Source: Acinetobacter geminorum (GTDB lineage Bacteria > Pseudomonadota > Gammaproteobacteria > Pseudomonadales > Moraxellaceae). From it: DNA of 64,000 nucleotides. The position numbers were made by a program, and so were the translations under genes. Shown one piece after another: positions 17,483 to 25,285 of this stretch; position 1 is the stretch's first letter; every line of letters starts with the position of its first letter. A model generated the notes under the pieces. The model was not told the origin of the DNA, made no database searches, and saw only the letters and a list, made by a program, of their open reading frames with translations. The stretch lies in NCBI RefSeq assembly GCF_013009345.1, contig NZ_JABELE010000008.1, forward strand, positions 124,001-188,000, in the 5' to 3' direction.

Positions 17483-19024
17483 ATGAAATATGACTTTGAA
17501 CGATCGGATAAAGCTTTTTTCGGCCATCCAAAACCATTAAAAACTTTATTTTTTACAGAGCTTTGGGAAAGATTTTCTTATTATGGTATTCGACCTTTAC
17601 TCGTTCTTTATATGATTGCAATGGTTAATGACGGTGGTTTAGGTCTTGACCGTCCAACTGCAGCCGCGATTGTTGGGTTATTTGCTGGATCTATGTATTT
17701 AATGACCGTTTTTGGTGGCTGGATTGCCGATAACTGGTTAGGTCAGGCACGATCGGTCTGGTATGGCTCTATCATTATTGCATTAGGCCATTTATCTATT
17801 GCTCTAACCGCACTCTTTGATCAATTCTTTTTTTATTTCGGTTTAGTCCTTATTGTTATTGGCTCAGGATTATTTAAAACCTGTATTTCAGTGATTGTCG
17901 GAACATTATATAAAGCTCAAGATAGTAGGCGCGATGCTGGTTTTTCCATTTTTTACATGGGGATTAATATGGGGTCGTTTATTGCCCCACTTATTACAGG
18001 TATATTGGCTCACGATCATGGCTGGCATCTAGGTTTTGGGATTGGCGGCCTTGGAATGTTGATTGCTTTACTTATTTTTCGTACATTAGCGATTCCACAG
18101 CTACAGTCTTTCAATCAGTTGCGCCAACAAACTGACAACTGCAATAAGCCTGTCGTAGAAAATAAAAATGCGCCTAAAATTGTATTTAGCTTTTTATTCG
18201 CAGTTGCAGTCATTATTACGCTTACCTTATTTGGTGTCATTCATATTAATCCGGTCGCGGTAGCAACTTATTTAACAATTGGGATTGGTATCGGCATTAT
18301 TGCTTACTTTGCTTATTTATTACTTTTCTTGAATTTAGAGCAACATGACAAATTTAAAATTATTATTTGTTTTGTTTTATTAGCAACATCAGCATTGTTC
18401 TGGTCTGCTTTTGAACAGAAACCAACTTCTTTTAATTTATTTGCGCAAGACTATACAGATCGTATGGTTTTCGGATTTGAAATCCCAACTGTATGGTTCC
18501 AATCAATCAATGCCCTTTTTATTATTATATTCGCTCCAATTGCAGCATGGCTTTGGGCAAGATTGGGTAAATCAAATAAAGATCCAAGCTATATCAGTAA
18601 ATTTATCATTGCATTGTTACTTGCAGCTGGCGGCTTTCTCGTTATGTCCTTTGCTAGTCGTTTCGCAATTGCTGGCGGCTTAGTTTCACCATTTTGGTTA
18701 ATTGGTACTTTGTTTTTGCTTACCATGGGAGAACTTTGTTTAAGCCCGATTGGGTTATCAACCATGACTAAACTTGCACCTGATGTGATTCGAGGCCAAA
18801 TTATGGGACTGTGGTTTACTGGCTCAGCTTTAGGTAATCTCATCGCTGGTCTCATTGGCGGACACGTATCGTCAGATGGTATTGATCATTTACCGACTCT
18901 CTTTATGCGATGCGTTTTGGCATTAATTGTTGGTGCAATCGTGTTATTTTTATTAAAGAAACCTATCAATAGATTAATGAACAAAAGTACTAGCAAAGTT
19001 CAACCTGACTTGGAAACTATATGA
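17483..19024 (+). CDS. proton-coupled di/tripeptide transporter (POT/PTR2 family)
   Basis: A 513-residue major-facilitator protein with about 14 hydrophobic helices. The family's proton-coupling motif is present in helix 1 (ELWERFSYYG), and the PTR2 signature FYMGINMGSFIAPL appears near residue 157. It imports short peptides with protons across the inner membrane. AAGGATTTGAATA precedes the ATG. The stop overlaps the start of an M24 aminopeptidase gene (ATGA), so uptake and cleavage of peptides are encoded together. I cannot tell which POT subtype it is. Confidence 0.9.
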   Translation: MKYDFERSDKAFFGHPKPLKTLFFTELWERFSYYGIRPLLVLYMIAMVNDGGLGLDRPTAAAIVGLFAGSMYLMTVFGGWIADNWLGQARSVWYGSIIIALGHLSIALTALFDQFFFYFGLVLIVIGSGLFKTCISVIVGTLYKAQDSRRDAGFSIFYMGINMGSFIAPLITGILAHDHGWHLGFGIGGLGMLIALLIFRTLAIPQLQSFNQLRQQTDNCNKPVVENKNAPKIVFSFLFAVAVIITLTLFGVIHINPVAVATYLTIGIGIGIIAYFAYLLLFLNLEQHDKFKIIICFVLLATSALFWSAFEQKPTSFNLFAQDYTDRMVFGFEIPTVWFQSINALFIIIFAPIAAWLWARLGKSNKDPSYISKFIIALLLAAGGFLVMSFASRFAIAGGLVSPFWLIGTLFLLTMGELCLSPIGLSTMTKLAPDVIRGQIMGLWFTGSALGNLIAGLIGGHVSSDGIDHLPTLFMRCVLALIVGAIVLFLLKKPINRLMNKSTSKVQPDLETI

Positions 19025-20823
19025 GCGTTTTAACTGTTTCAGAAAAACTAGAAAAACTTCGCAAACTCATGCGTACTCAGCAGATTGATGCGTTTGTTGT
19101 GATGAGTGCTGATCCCCATATGTCAGAATATTTACCCGACTATTGGAAAGTAAGGCAGTGGCTAAGCGGTTTTAGTGGTTCTGTTGGTACGCTAGTCGTG
19201 ACTCAAAACTTTGCTGGCCTCTGGGCAGATGGTCGCTATTGGGTACAAGCAGAACAACAACTCGCTGGAACTGGCTTTGAATTACAAAAACTGACCGGTG
19301 ATGAAACTTCTACACATCTCGCGTGGATTGAGAAAAATCTACCAACTGGTTCGGTCATTTCAGTAAATGGCCAAACATTATCCATTCAACAATTTAAGTC
19401 GCTCGAACATACTTCACGACTTAATCATTATAAACTTGAAACCCAGCAAGATTTAGTTGGAGAGATTTGGTTAGACCGTCCAGAACTTCCCTCAGAAAAA
19501 ATCCATTTAATGCCTGAAGGGTTAAATGCCCTCTCACGTAAAGAAAAAATTCAGGCAATTCGCGAAAGCTTAGCTAACAAGAATATTGCGGGTCATTTTA
19601 TTTCATCTTTAGATGATATTGCATGGGTCCTAAATGCACGTGGGCAAGATGTAGAATATAACCCTGTTTTTCTTTCTCATTTATATATTAATGCAGAGCA
19701 AGCTATTCTTTTTATTGATGCTGAAAAAGTTGATGTAAGCATTCAACAAGCTTTAGCAGCCGATGGTATTGAAATTTGTAACTACGAAGATACCGCTAAG
19801 TTTTTATCGAATATTTCTGATGCCTCAGTACTTTTAGATCCAGCCAAAGTCTCGATTTTTCATGAACAAGCCATCGCAAAAGATATTCAGGTTGTATATG
19901 ACATCAATCCGAGTACACTTTTTAAATCGCGTAAGCATGAAAGCGAAATTGCTCATATCCGTCACACAATGGTTAAAGATGGAGTTGCGCTTTGCCACTT
20001 TTTCCACTGGTTAGAGAAAGCCCTTCATCATGGTGAAAGCATTTCAGAACTCACTATTGATGAGAAAATTACGGCTTTCCGTGCTCAGCAAGATGGATTT
20101 ATAGGGCCGAGTTTTTCAACGATTGCTGGCTTTAATGCTAATGGTGCTCTACCCCACTACCGTGCAACTGAAGAGCACTATTCATTTATCGAAGGTGATG
20201 GTCTATTGCTAATTGACTCAGGTGGGCAATATGTAGATGGAACAACCGATATTACTCGTGTTGTTCCTGTAGGCACGCCAACAGGGCAACAAAAACGTGA
20301 CTACACATTGGTTTTAAAATGTCACATTGCCTTGGCAAAAACGATTTATCCAGAAGGTTTAGCCGCTCCTTTACTCGATTCAATTTGTCGCAATACTTTA
20401 TGGCAACATGGTTTAGATTATCGACATGGAACAGGCCACGGTGTAGGCTTTGCACTTAACGTTCATGAAGGTCCACAAGTTCTTTCTTATTACGCGCCTA
20501 TTCATGCCTATAGTAAGTTGCGTGAAGGTATGATTATTTCCAACGAGCCGGGCTTATACCATGAGGGACAATACGGTATTCGTATTGAGAATCTGGTTGC
20601 AAACAGACTTCACTCAGGGTTTGAGAAAACCTACGGCGATTTCTTAGAGTTTGAAACGCTGACCCTTTGCCCGATTCATTTAGATTGTATCGTCGTTGAC
20701 ATGCTAACAAATGAAGAGAAAGACTGGTTAAATGGTTATCATCAAACTGTTCAAGAAAGACTGGCCGAACATTTATCTGGCGATGTTTTAGATTGGCTTA
20801 TCTATAACACACGTAAAATTTAA
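19021..20823 (+). CDS. Xaa-Pro aminopeptidase, M24B family (long form)
   Basis: A 600-residue aminopeptidase P-like enzyme of the three-domain type: two creatinase-like N-terminal domains (about 1-310), the M24 catalytic domain (about 315-530) and a C-terminal extension (about 540-600). Metal ligands appear in order in DSGGQYVDGTTDITR (two Asp), HGTGHGVG (His), NEPGLY (Glu) and GIRIENL (Glu). It should release N-terminal residues preceding proline in the cytoplasm. Its coupling to the peptide transporter supports a role in using imported peptides. Confidence 0.9.
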   Translation: MSVLTVSEKLEKLRKLMRTQQIDAFVVMSADPHMSEYLPDYWKVRQWLSGFSGSVGTLVVTQNFAGLWADGRYWVQAEQQLAGTGFELQKLTGDETSTHLAWIEKNLPTGSVISVNGQTLSIQQFKSLEHTSRLNHYKLETQQDLVGEIWLDRPELPSEKIHLMPEGLNALSRKEKIQAIRESLANKNIAGHFISSLDDIAWVLNARGQDVEYNPVFLSHLYINAEQAILFIDAEKVDVSIQQALAADGIEICNYEDTAKFLSNISDASVLLDPAKVSIFHEQAIAKDIQVVYDINPSTLFKSRKHESEIAHIRHTMVKDGVALCHFFHWLEKALHHGESISELTIDEKITAFRAQQDGFIGPSFSTIAGFNANGALPHYRATEEHYSFIEGDGLLLIDSGGQYVDGTTDITRVVPVGTPTGQQKRDYTLVLKCHIALAKTIYPEGLAAPLLDSICRNTLWQHGLDYRHGTGHGVGFALNVHEGPQVLSYYAPIHAYSKLREGMIISNEPGLYHEGQYGIRIENLVANRLHSGFEKTYGDFLEFETLTLCPIHLDCIVVDMLTNEEKDWLNGYHQTVQERLAEHLSGDVLDWLIYNTRKI

Positions 20824-20835
20824 TCTTCTTGTGTG

Positions 20836-20886
20836 AATAAGGCAGAATAATTTTTATTTCTAATGAAAAGCATATTCTGTCTTATT
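20836..20886 (+). terminator. possible terminator after the aminopeptidase gene
   Basis: A 14-base inverted repeat (AATAAGGCAGAATA with TATTCTGTCTTATT, one G-U pair) begins 13 bases past the stop. There is no proper T-run after it, so its terminator function is uncertain. Confidence 0.4.
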
Positions 20887-21120
20887 AATACTTATCTATA
20901 ATTTTAAAAAGCTCCACCTTCCCAAAGCCTTTTTTTCTGCAAATTTCTAACGAATGAAATAGTTAAACTGGTTACTTCTTTTTTTGCTATATTAGCCCAT
21001 TAGAAAGCGGCTTCTTATTTTATATATCTAGAAAGCCCTTTCTGAAAACGGGTATCAATATGGGTAACTATTTTAGTCACTTATTAAATATATATTAATT
21101 ATCATGAGGTTAAGTTCATC

Positions 21121-21705
21121 ATGCTTCTAATGATCGACAATTACGACTCTTTTACCTACAACATCGTCCAGTATTTTGGCGAGTTGAATCAGGAAGTAAA
21201 AGTAGTTCGCAATGATCAAGTCACATTAGAGGATATTGAACGATGGCAACCAAAATATCTCGTGATTGGTCCGGGTCCTTGCTCTCCAAGTGAAGCAGGT
21301 ATTTCAATTCCTGCAATTAATCACTTTGCCGGAAAAATTCCTTTGCTTGGCGTGTGTTTAGGGCATCAAAGTATTGGGCAAGCTTTTGGCGGAAAAATTG
21401 TAAGAGCCAAAACGGTGATGCATGGACGTTTATCTGATATGTACCATAGCAATAAAGGTATTTTCAGTAATCTTCCTAGCCCTTTCTCAGCAACTCGTTA
21501 TCATTCATTGGTGATTGATCAGCAAACACTGCCTGATTGCCTTGAAGTAACGTGTTGGACCAATGAAGCAGATGGCTCCATGGAAGAAATCATGGGTGTT
21601 AAACATAAGACATTGCCTGTTGAAGGTGTGCAGTTCCATCCTGAATCGATCTTGAGTCAACATGGCCATCAAATCTTTAAAAACTTTTTAGATATTTATG
21701 CATAA
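21121..21705 (+). CDS. trpG: anthranilate synthase component II (glutamine amidotransferase)
   Basis: A 194-residue class I amidotransferase that supplies ammonia for anthranilate and, in many bacteria, also for aminodeoxychorismate. The active-site Cys is in GVCLGHQSIG and the His-Glu pair in VQFHPESIL. It opens a tryptophan operon: trpD starts about ten bases after its stop. The partner trpE is not in the window. No Trp-rich leader peptide is visible in the 297 bases upstream. Confidence 0.94.
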   Translation: MLLMIDNYDSFTYNIVQYFGELNQEVKVVRNDQVTLEDIERWQPKYLVIGPGPCSPSEAGISIPAINHFAGKIPLLGVCLGHQSIGQAFGGKIVRAKTVMHGRLSDMYHSNKGIFSNLPSPFSATRYHSLVIDQQTLPDCLEVTCWTNEADGSMEEIMGVKHKTLPVEGVQFHPESILSQHGHQIFKNFLDIYA

Positions 21706-21714
21706 GTGATCCCT

Positions 21715-22764
21715 ATGAATATTCAACAAGCACTTAACCATATAACAAAAAATATTCACCTGACTCAGCCGCAAATGGAAGACATTATGCGTAGCATCAT
21801 GCAAGGTGAGGCAACCGAAGCACAAATTGGTGCTTTGATGATGGGCCTTCGCATGAAAGGTGAAAGTATTGACGAAATTACTGCTGCTGCACGTGTCATG
21901 CGTGAATTTGCTATCAAGATCGATGTTAGCGATATCAAACATTTAGTTGATATTGTCGGCACAGGTGGCGATGGGCAAAACTTATTTAACGTCTCTACAG
22001 CATCAAGCTTTGTCATTGCAGCAGCAGGCGCAACTATTGCAAAGCATGGTAACCGAGGCGTTTCAAGTAAATCAGGTTCATCTGACTTACTTGAACAAGC
22101 GGGTATTAACCTTGATTTAGATATGCAACAAACTGAGCGCTGCATTCGTGAGATGGGTGTAGGCTTTTTATTCGCTCCAAACCACCACAAAGCAATGAAA
22201 TATGCTGTCGGCCCACGTCGTGAGCTTGGTGTTCGTAGCATTTTCAATTTACTCGGCCCGCTTACGAATCCGGCCGGCGTAAAACGCTTTGTGATTGGTG
22301 TATTTTCAGATGAACTTTGCCGTCCAATTGCCGAGGTTATGAAGCAGCTTGGTGCTGAACATGTCATGGTGGTTCATTCAAGAGATGGACTTGATGAAAT
22401 TAGCCTTGCTGCTCCTACCGCTATTGCTGAACTCAAAGATGGTGAAATTACCGAATGGACGCTTAATCCAGAAGATGTCGGGATTGAATCACAAACTTTA
22501 AATGGTTTAGTGGTAGCAGATGCTGCAGCAAGCTTAAAGCTGATCAAAGATGCATTGGGTAAAAATAAATCTGACATTGGTGAAAAAGCAGCAAATATGA
22601 TTGCGCTTAATGCGGGGGCAGGTATTTATGTCTCAGGCATTACTCAAACCTATGCTCAAGCTGTTACATTCGCTCAAGATATTATCTATGGCGGACAAGC
22701 TTTAGAAAAAATGAGTGTTTTGGCTGAATTTACCAAAACATTAAAGCAATCTCAGGCAGATTAA
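21715..22764 (+). CDS. trpD: anthranilate phosphoribosyltransferase
   Basis: A 349-residue TrpD that joins anthranilate to PRPP. Signatures are VGTGGDG, the PRPP-binding KHGNRGVSSKSGS and the second metal motif region SRDGLDEISL. I chose the ATG giving MNIQQALNH; an in-frame GTG nine bases earlier directly follows the trpG stop and is less likely. It is the second gene of the trpGDC operon. Confidence 0.94.
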   Translation: MNIQQALNHITKNIHLTQPQMEDIMRSIMQGEATEAQIGALMMGLRMKGESIDEITAAARVMREFAIKIDVSDIKHLVDIVGTGGDGQNLFNVSTASSFVIAAAGATIAKHGNRGVSSKSGSSDLLEQAGINLDLDMQQTERCIREMGVGFLFAPNHHKAMKYAVGPRRELGVRSIFNLLGPLTNPAGVKRFVIGVFSDELCRPIAEVMKQLGAEHVMVVHSRDGLDEISLAAPTAIAELKDGEITEWTLNPEDVGIESQTLNGLVVADAAASLKLIKDALGKNKSDIGEKAANMIALNAGAGIYVSGITQTYAQAVTFAQDIIYGGQALEKMSVLAEFTKTLKQSQAD

Positions 22765-22773
22765 GGATTTCTC

Positions 22774-23580
22774 ATGATTAATATTCAAAATACCATTTTA
22801 GGTAAAATTGTTGACCGTAAACATGAGGAACTTGCTGCGCGTTTAAAACAACGTAATTTGCAAGATGTTGAAGAACTAGCAAAAGCTGCGACTCCAGTGC
22901 GTGGCTTTGCCAACACTTTAAAACATAAACGCCCTGGTGTGATTGCTGAAATAAAAAAAGCCTCTCCATCAAAAGGAATCATTCGCGCAGACTTTAATCC
23001 TGCCGAAATTGCCCAGCAATATGAACAAGCTGGAGCAGCATGTCTATCGGTACTGACCGATGTTGATTTCTTTCAGGGTGCAGATGAAAATATTGCTATT
23101 GCTCGTAATCATTGTGCCCTACCTGCTTTACGTAAAGACTTTCTGATCGATCCATATAATGTAGTTGAAGCACGTGCTTTGCATGCGGACTGTATTTTAT
23201 TAATTGTTGCTTGTTTGTCTGACCAGCAACTCGAAGAAATGTCAAAAACTGCGTTTGAACATCAACTTGATGTATTGGTTGAAGTTCATGACGAAGAAGA
23301 AATGGAACGCGCTTTAAAGCTTTCTGAGCAATGTTTATTAGGTGTGAATAACCGTAATTTAAAAACGTTTGATGTGGATTTAAATACATCTATCCGTTTG
23401 AAAAAATTACTTCCGGCCTCACGTTTATTAATTACTGAAAGCGGTATTGCGACACCAGATGATGTGCGTATGATGCAAGAGCATGATATTCACAGTTTCT
23501 TGGTGGGCGAAAGTTTTATGAAACAACCCCGTCCAGATCAAGCTTTTACTGCACTTTTTGGACAACCTCAAACGGTTTAA
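22774..23580 (+). CDS. trpC: indole-3-glycerol phosphate synthase
   Basis: A 268-residue monofunctional TrpC TIM barrel. Catalytic segments EIKKASPSKG (Lys and Glu), ALRKDFLIDPY, LLGVNNRNLKTF and LITESGI are all intact. It catalyses ring closure to indole-3-glycerol phosphate. The ATG is nine bases after the trpD stop with AAGGATTT in front. The Smr-domain gene follows after nine bases. Confidence 0.95.
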   Translation: MINIQNTILGKIVDRKHEELAARLKQRNLQDVEELAKAATPVRGFANTLKHKRPGVIAEIKKASPSKGIIRADFNPAEIAQQYEQAGAACLSVLTDVDFFQGADENIAIARNHCALPALRKDFLIDPYNVVEARALHADCILLIVACLSDQQLEEMSKTAFEHQLDVLVEVHDEEEMERALKLSEQCLLGVNNRNLKTFDVDLNTSIRLKKLLPASRLLITESGIATPDDVRMMQEHDIHSFLVGESFMKQPRPDQAFTALFGQPQTV

Positions 23581-23589
23581 TGAAGATAT

Positions 23590-24285
23590 ATGAGTAATAA
23601 AGATTCATCGCTTTCTAAAGAGCAACAAAAGTTATTGAAGCAATTTAAAAAGCAAATCTCCAATCCTCATTCAAGCAAAATCGCAAATCAGCCTGAGTCT
23701 AAAAAAGCTCAGGCTGAGTCTGAAGAATTGGAAGATACACATCTATTTCAACAGGCTGTTGCTGGTGTTAAACGCATCAACAATAGTAATGTTGCCGATG
23801 TAAAAACACCTCGTGCCAGAAAAGTCGACGCACAAACTCTAGCGAAGCGTGCAGCCGCAGAAGGTGGCCGTGATACCGAACACGCCGAGTTATCAGATAC
23901 TCAAGCTGCTTTAAATCCGGTCGCAAGCCAAGCAACGTTAAGCTATCGCATTGCGACTCTGCAACATAAAGTTTTTGAAGACTTACAAGCAGGCAAGATG
24001 CGTTGGTTTGAAGCTGTAGATTTACACGGCTGTACCATTGAGCAAGCACGTGACGCAGTTTTACAAATTATCCAGATGGCAAAAGATGAAAATCAAAATG
24101 TTATCAAAATTGTGCATGGCAAAGGCCCAGAAGCGGTCTTAAAAACCTATGTCAACGGATGGTTACGTCAACACCGCGATGTTTTGGCTTTTGTAAGTGC
24201 TCCAGAAAATCAAGGCGGCACAGGTGCTGTTCTCGTACTGCTTAAACGAGCAGAAAAAAATCCGAAGTTCGAACAAAAAAAATGA
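23590..24285 (+). CDS. Smr domain protein
   Basis: A 231-residue protein with a charged, low-complexity N-terminal half (Lys/Gln/Ser-rich, about 1-110) and a C-terminal Smr domain (about 140-225). The domain shows the LDxH-like VDLHGCTIEQA and the HGKGPEAVLK motif typical of E. coli YdaL/SmrA-type proteins. Smr domains in YdaL and SmrB cleave RNA or DNA; SmrB acts on mRNA at collided ribosomes. Its place at the end of trpGDC suggests cotranscription rather than a role in tryptophan synthesis. The stop codon lies in the stem of the shared terminator. Confidence 0.85.
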   Translation: MSNKDSSLSKEQQKLLKQFKKQISNPHSSKIANQPESKKAQAESEELEDTHLFQQAVAGVKRINNSNVADVKTPRARKVDAQTLAKRAAAEGGRDTEHAELSDTQAALNPVASQATLSYRIATLQHKVFEDLQAGKMRWFEAVDLHGCTIEQARDAVLQIIQMAKDENQNVIKIVHGKGPEAVLKTYVNGWLRQHRDVLAFVSAPENQGGTGAVLVLLKRAEKNPKFEQKK

Positions 24286-24305
24286 TCCTTTGGGATCATT
24301 TTTTT
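24275..24305. terminator. bidirectional terminator overlapping the smr and xdhC stops
   Basis: The stem AAATGATCC-TTT-GGATCATTT is flanked by A-runs and T-runs. The stop codons of both convergent genes lie inside the hairpin. Confidence 0.85.
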
Positions 24306-25279
24306 ACATCAAACACCTGCAATAATTGAGCAACTACTGCAATGGCAATCGTTGCAGGTTGTTTCGATGAAATCCCTTCTATACCAATAGGGCAAACTAA
24401 GCGTTGTAATGTTTCCGGAGTATAACCGCGTACTTGCATACGTTTCTCAAAAATAGCCCTTTTACTTTTTGAGCCAATCATCCCAACATAAGTAAATGGT
24501 TTTGTCGTAGGTTTCAAGGCTGCAAAACACAGTTGCAAATCTAATTGATGATCGTGAGTTAATATTAAAATTGCACCTGAACGGTCAAAATGCTCGATCT
24601 CGGCTTCAAGTGTATCTGTCGTTAAACATTGCACCTGTTGCAGTAAATCAGATGGGAAAATATCATCACGTGGATCAATCCATTTCACCCGAACACCAAT
24701 AGGCAATAAACAACGGACGATTGCTTCACCCACATGCCCCGCACCACAAATCAGCACTTGCATGGCATATGGTTGAATCTGCTGGCTAAATTGCCATTGC
24801 TCACTGTTGGCAGAATGAAACTCGAAACTTGGTTGTTGTTCCATATCCATAATCTGCCAAGTGGATGCATACTGATTTGAGACGGTACGCCATATATGCC
24901 TTCCAGCTCGCCATGCTTGCAAACTCATGGATAAATCTGACGGGGTTACAGCGGGTGATATTTTTTCAAACAATAGCCACATCACCCCGCCACAACATTG
25001 CCCCAACCGAGCACTGAGGTTAAAGCGTTCAATACGCCTCACACAAGTTTGCAGTTCGCTTAACATTGTTTTAGCAATATCAATGGCCTGAAACTCTAAA
25101 TGCCCACCACCAATCGTATCTGACTGCTGCCATTGCTGTTGCAAATTAAACCGCAATAACATTGTTGCACCAACTTCCCGTGGTGTTGAACCATCAGCGC
25201 GGACCACTGTGACCAATACCATAGGTAGAGCATCGACTTGCCACGCTACAAAATCAGTCCACCATTGTAAATGTTGCAT
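24296..25279 (-). CDS. xdhC: xanthine dehydrogenase accessory protein XdhC
   Basis: A 327-residue XdhC-family protein that binds molybdenum cofactor, supports its sulfuration and inserts it into xanthine dehydrogenase. The N-terminal conserved segment has GSTPREVGATML and IGGGHLEFQ. The C-terminal Rossmann domain has LICGAGHVGEA and the GMIGSKSKRA motif. It is the last gene of xdhABC, six bases after xdhB. Confidence 0.92.
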   Translation of the reverse strand: MQHLQWWTDFVAWQVDALPMVLVTVVRADGSTPREVGATMLLRFNLQQQWQQSDTIGGGHLEFQAIDIAKTMLSELQTCVRRIERFNLSARLGQCCGGVMWLLFEKISPAVTPSDLSMSLQAWRAGRHIWRTVSNQYASTWQIMDMEQQPSFEFHSANSEQWQFSQQIQPYAMQVLICGAGHVGEAIVRCLLPIGVRVKWIDPRDDIFPSDLLQQVQCLTTDTLEAEIEHFDRSGAILILTHDHQLDLQLCFAALKPTTKPFTYVGMIGSKSKRAIFEKRMQVRGYTPETLQRLVCPIGIEGISSKQPATIAIAVVAQLLQVFDVKK

Positions 25280-25285
25280 AATCTT

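Noticed and set aside
21706..21714. GTG directly after the trpG stop as trpD start
   Set aside because: The ATG nine bases later gives the family-typical MNIQQAL; the GTG adds only three residues.
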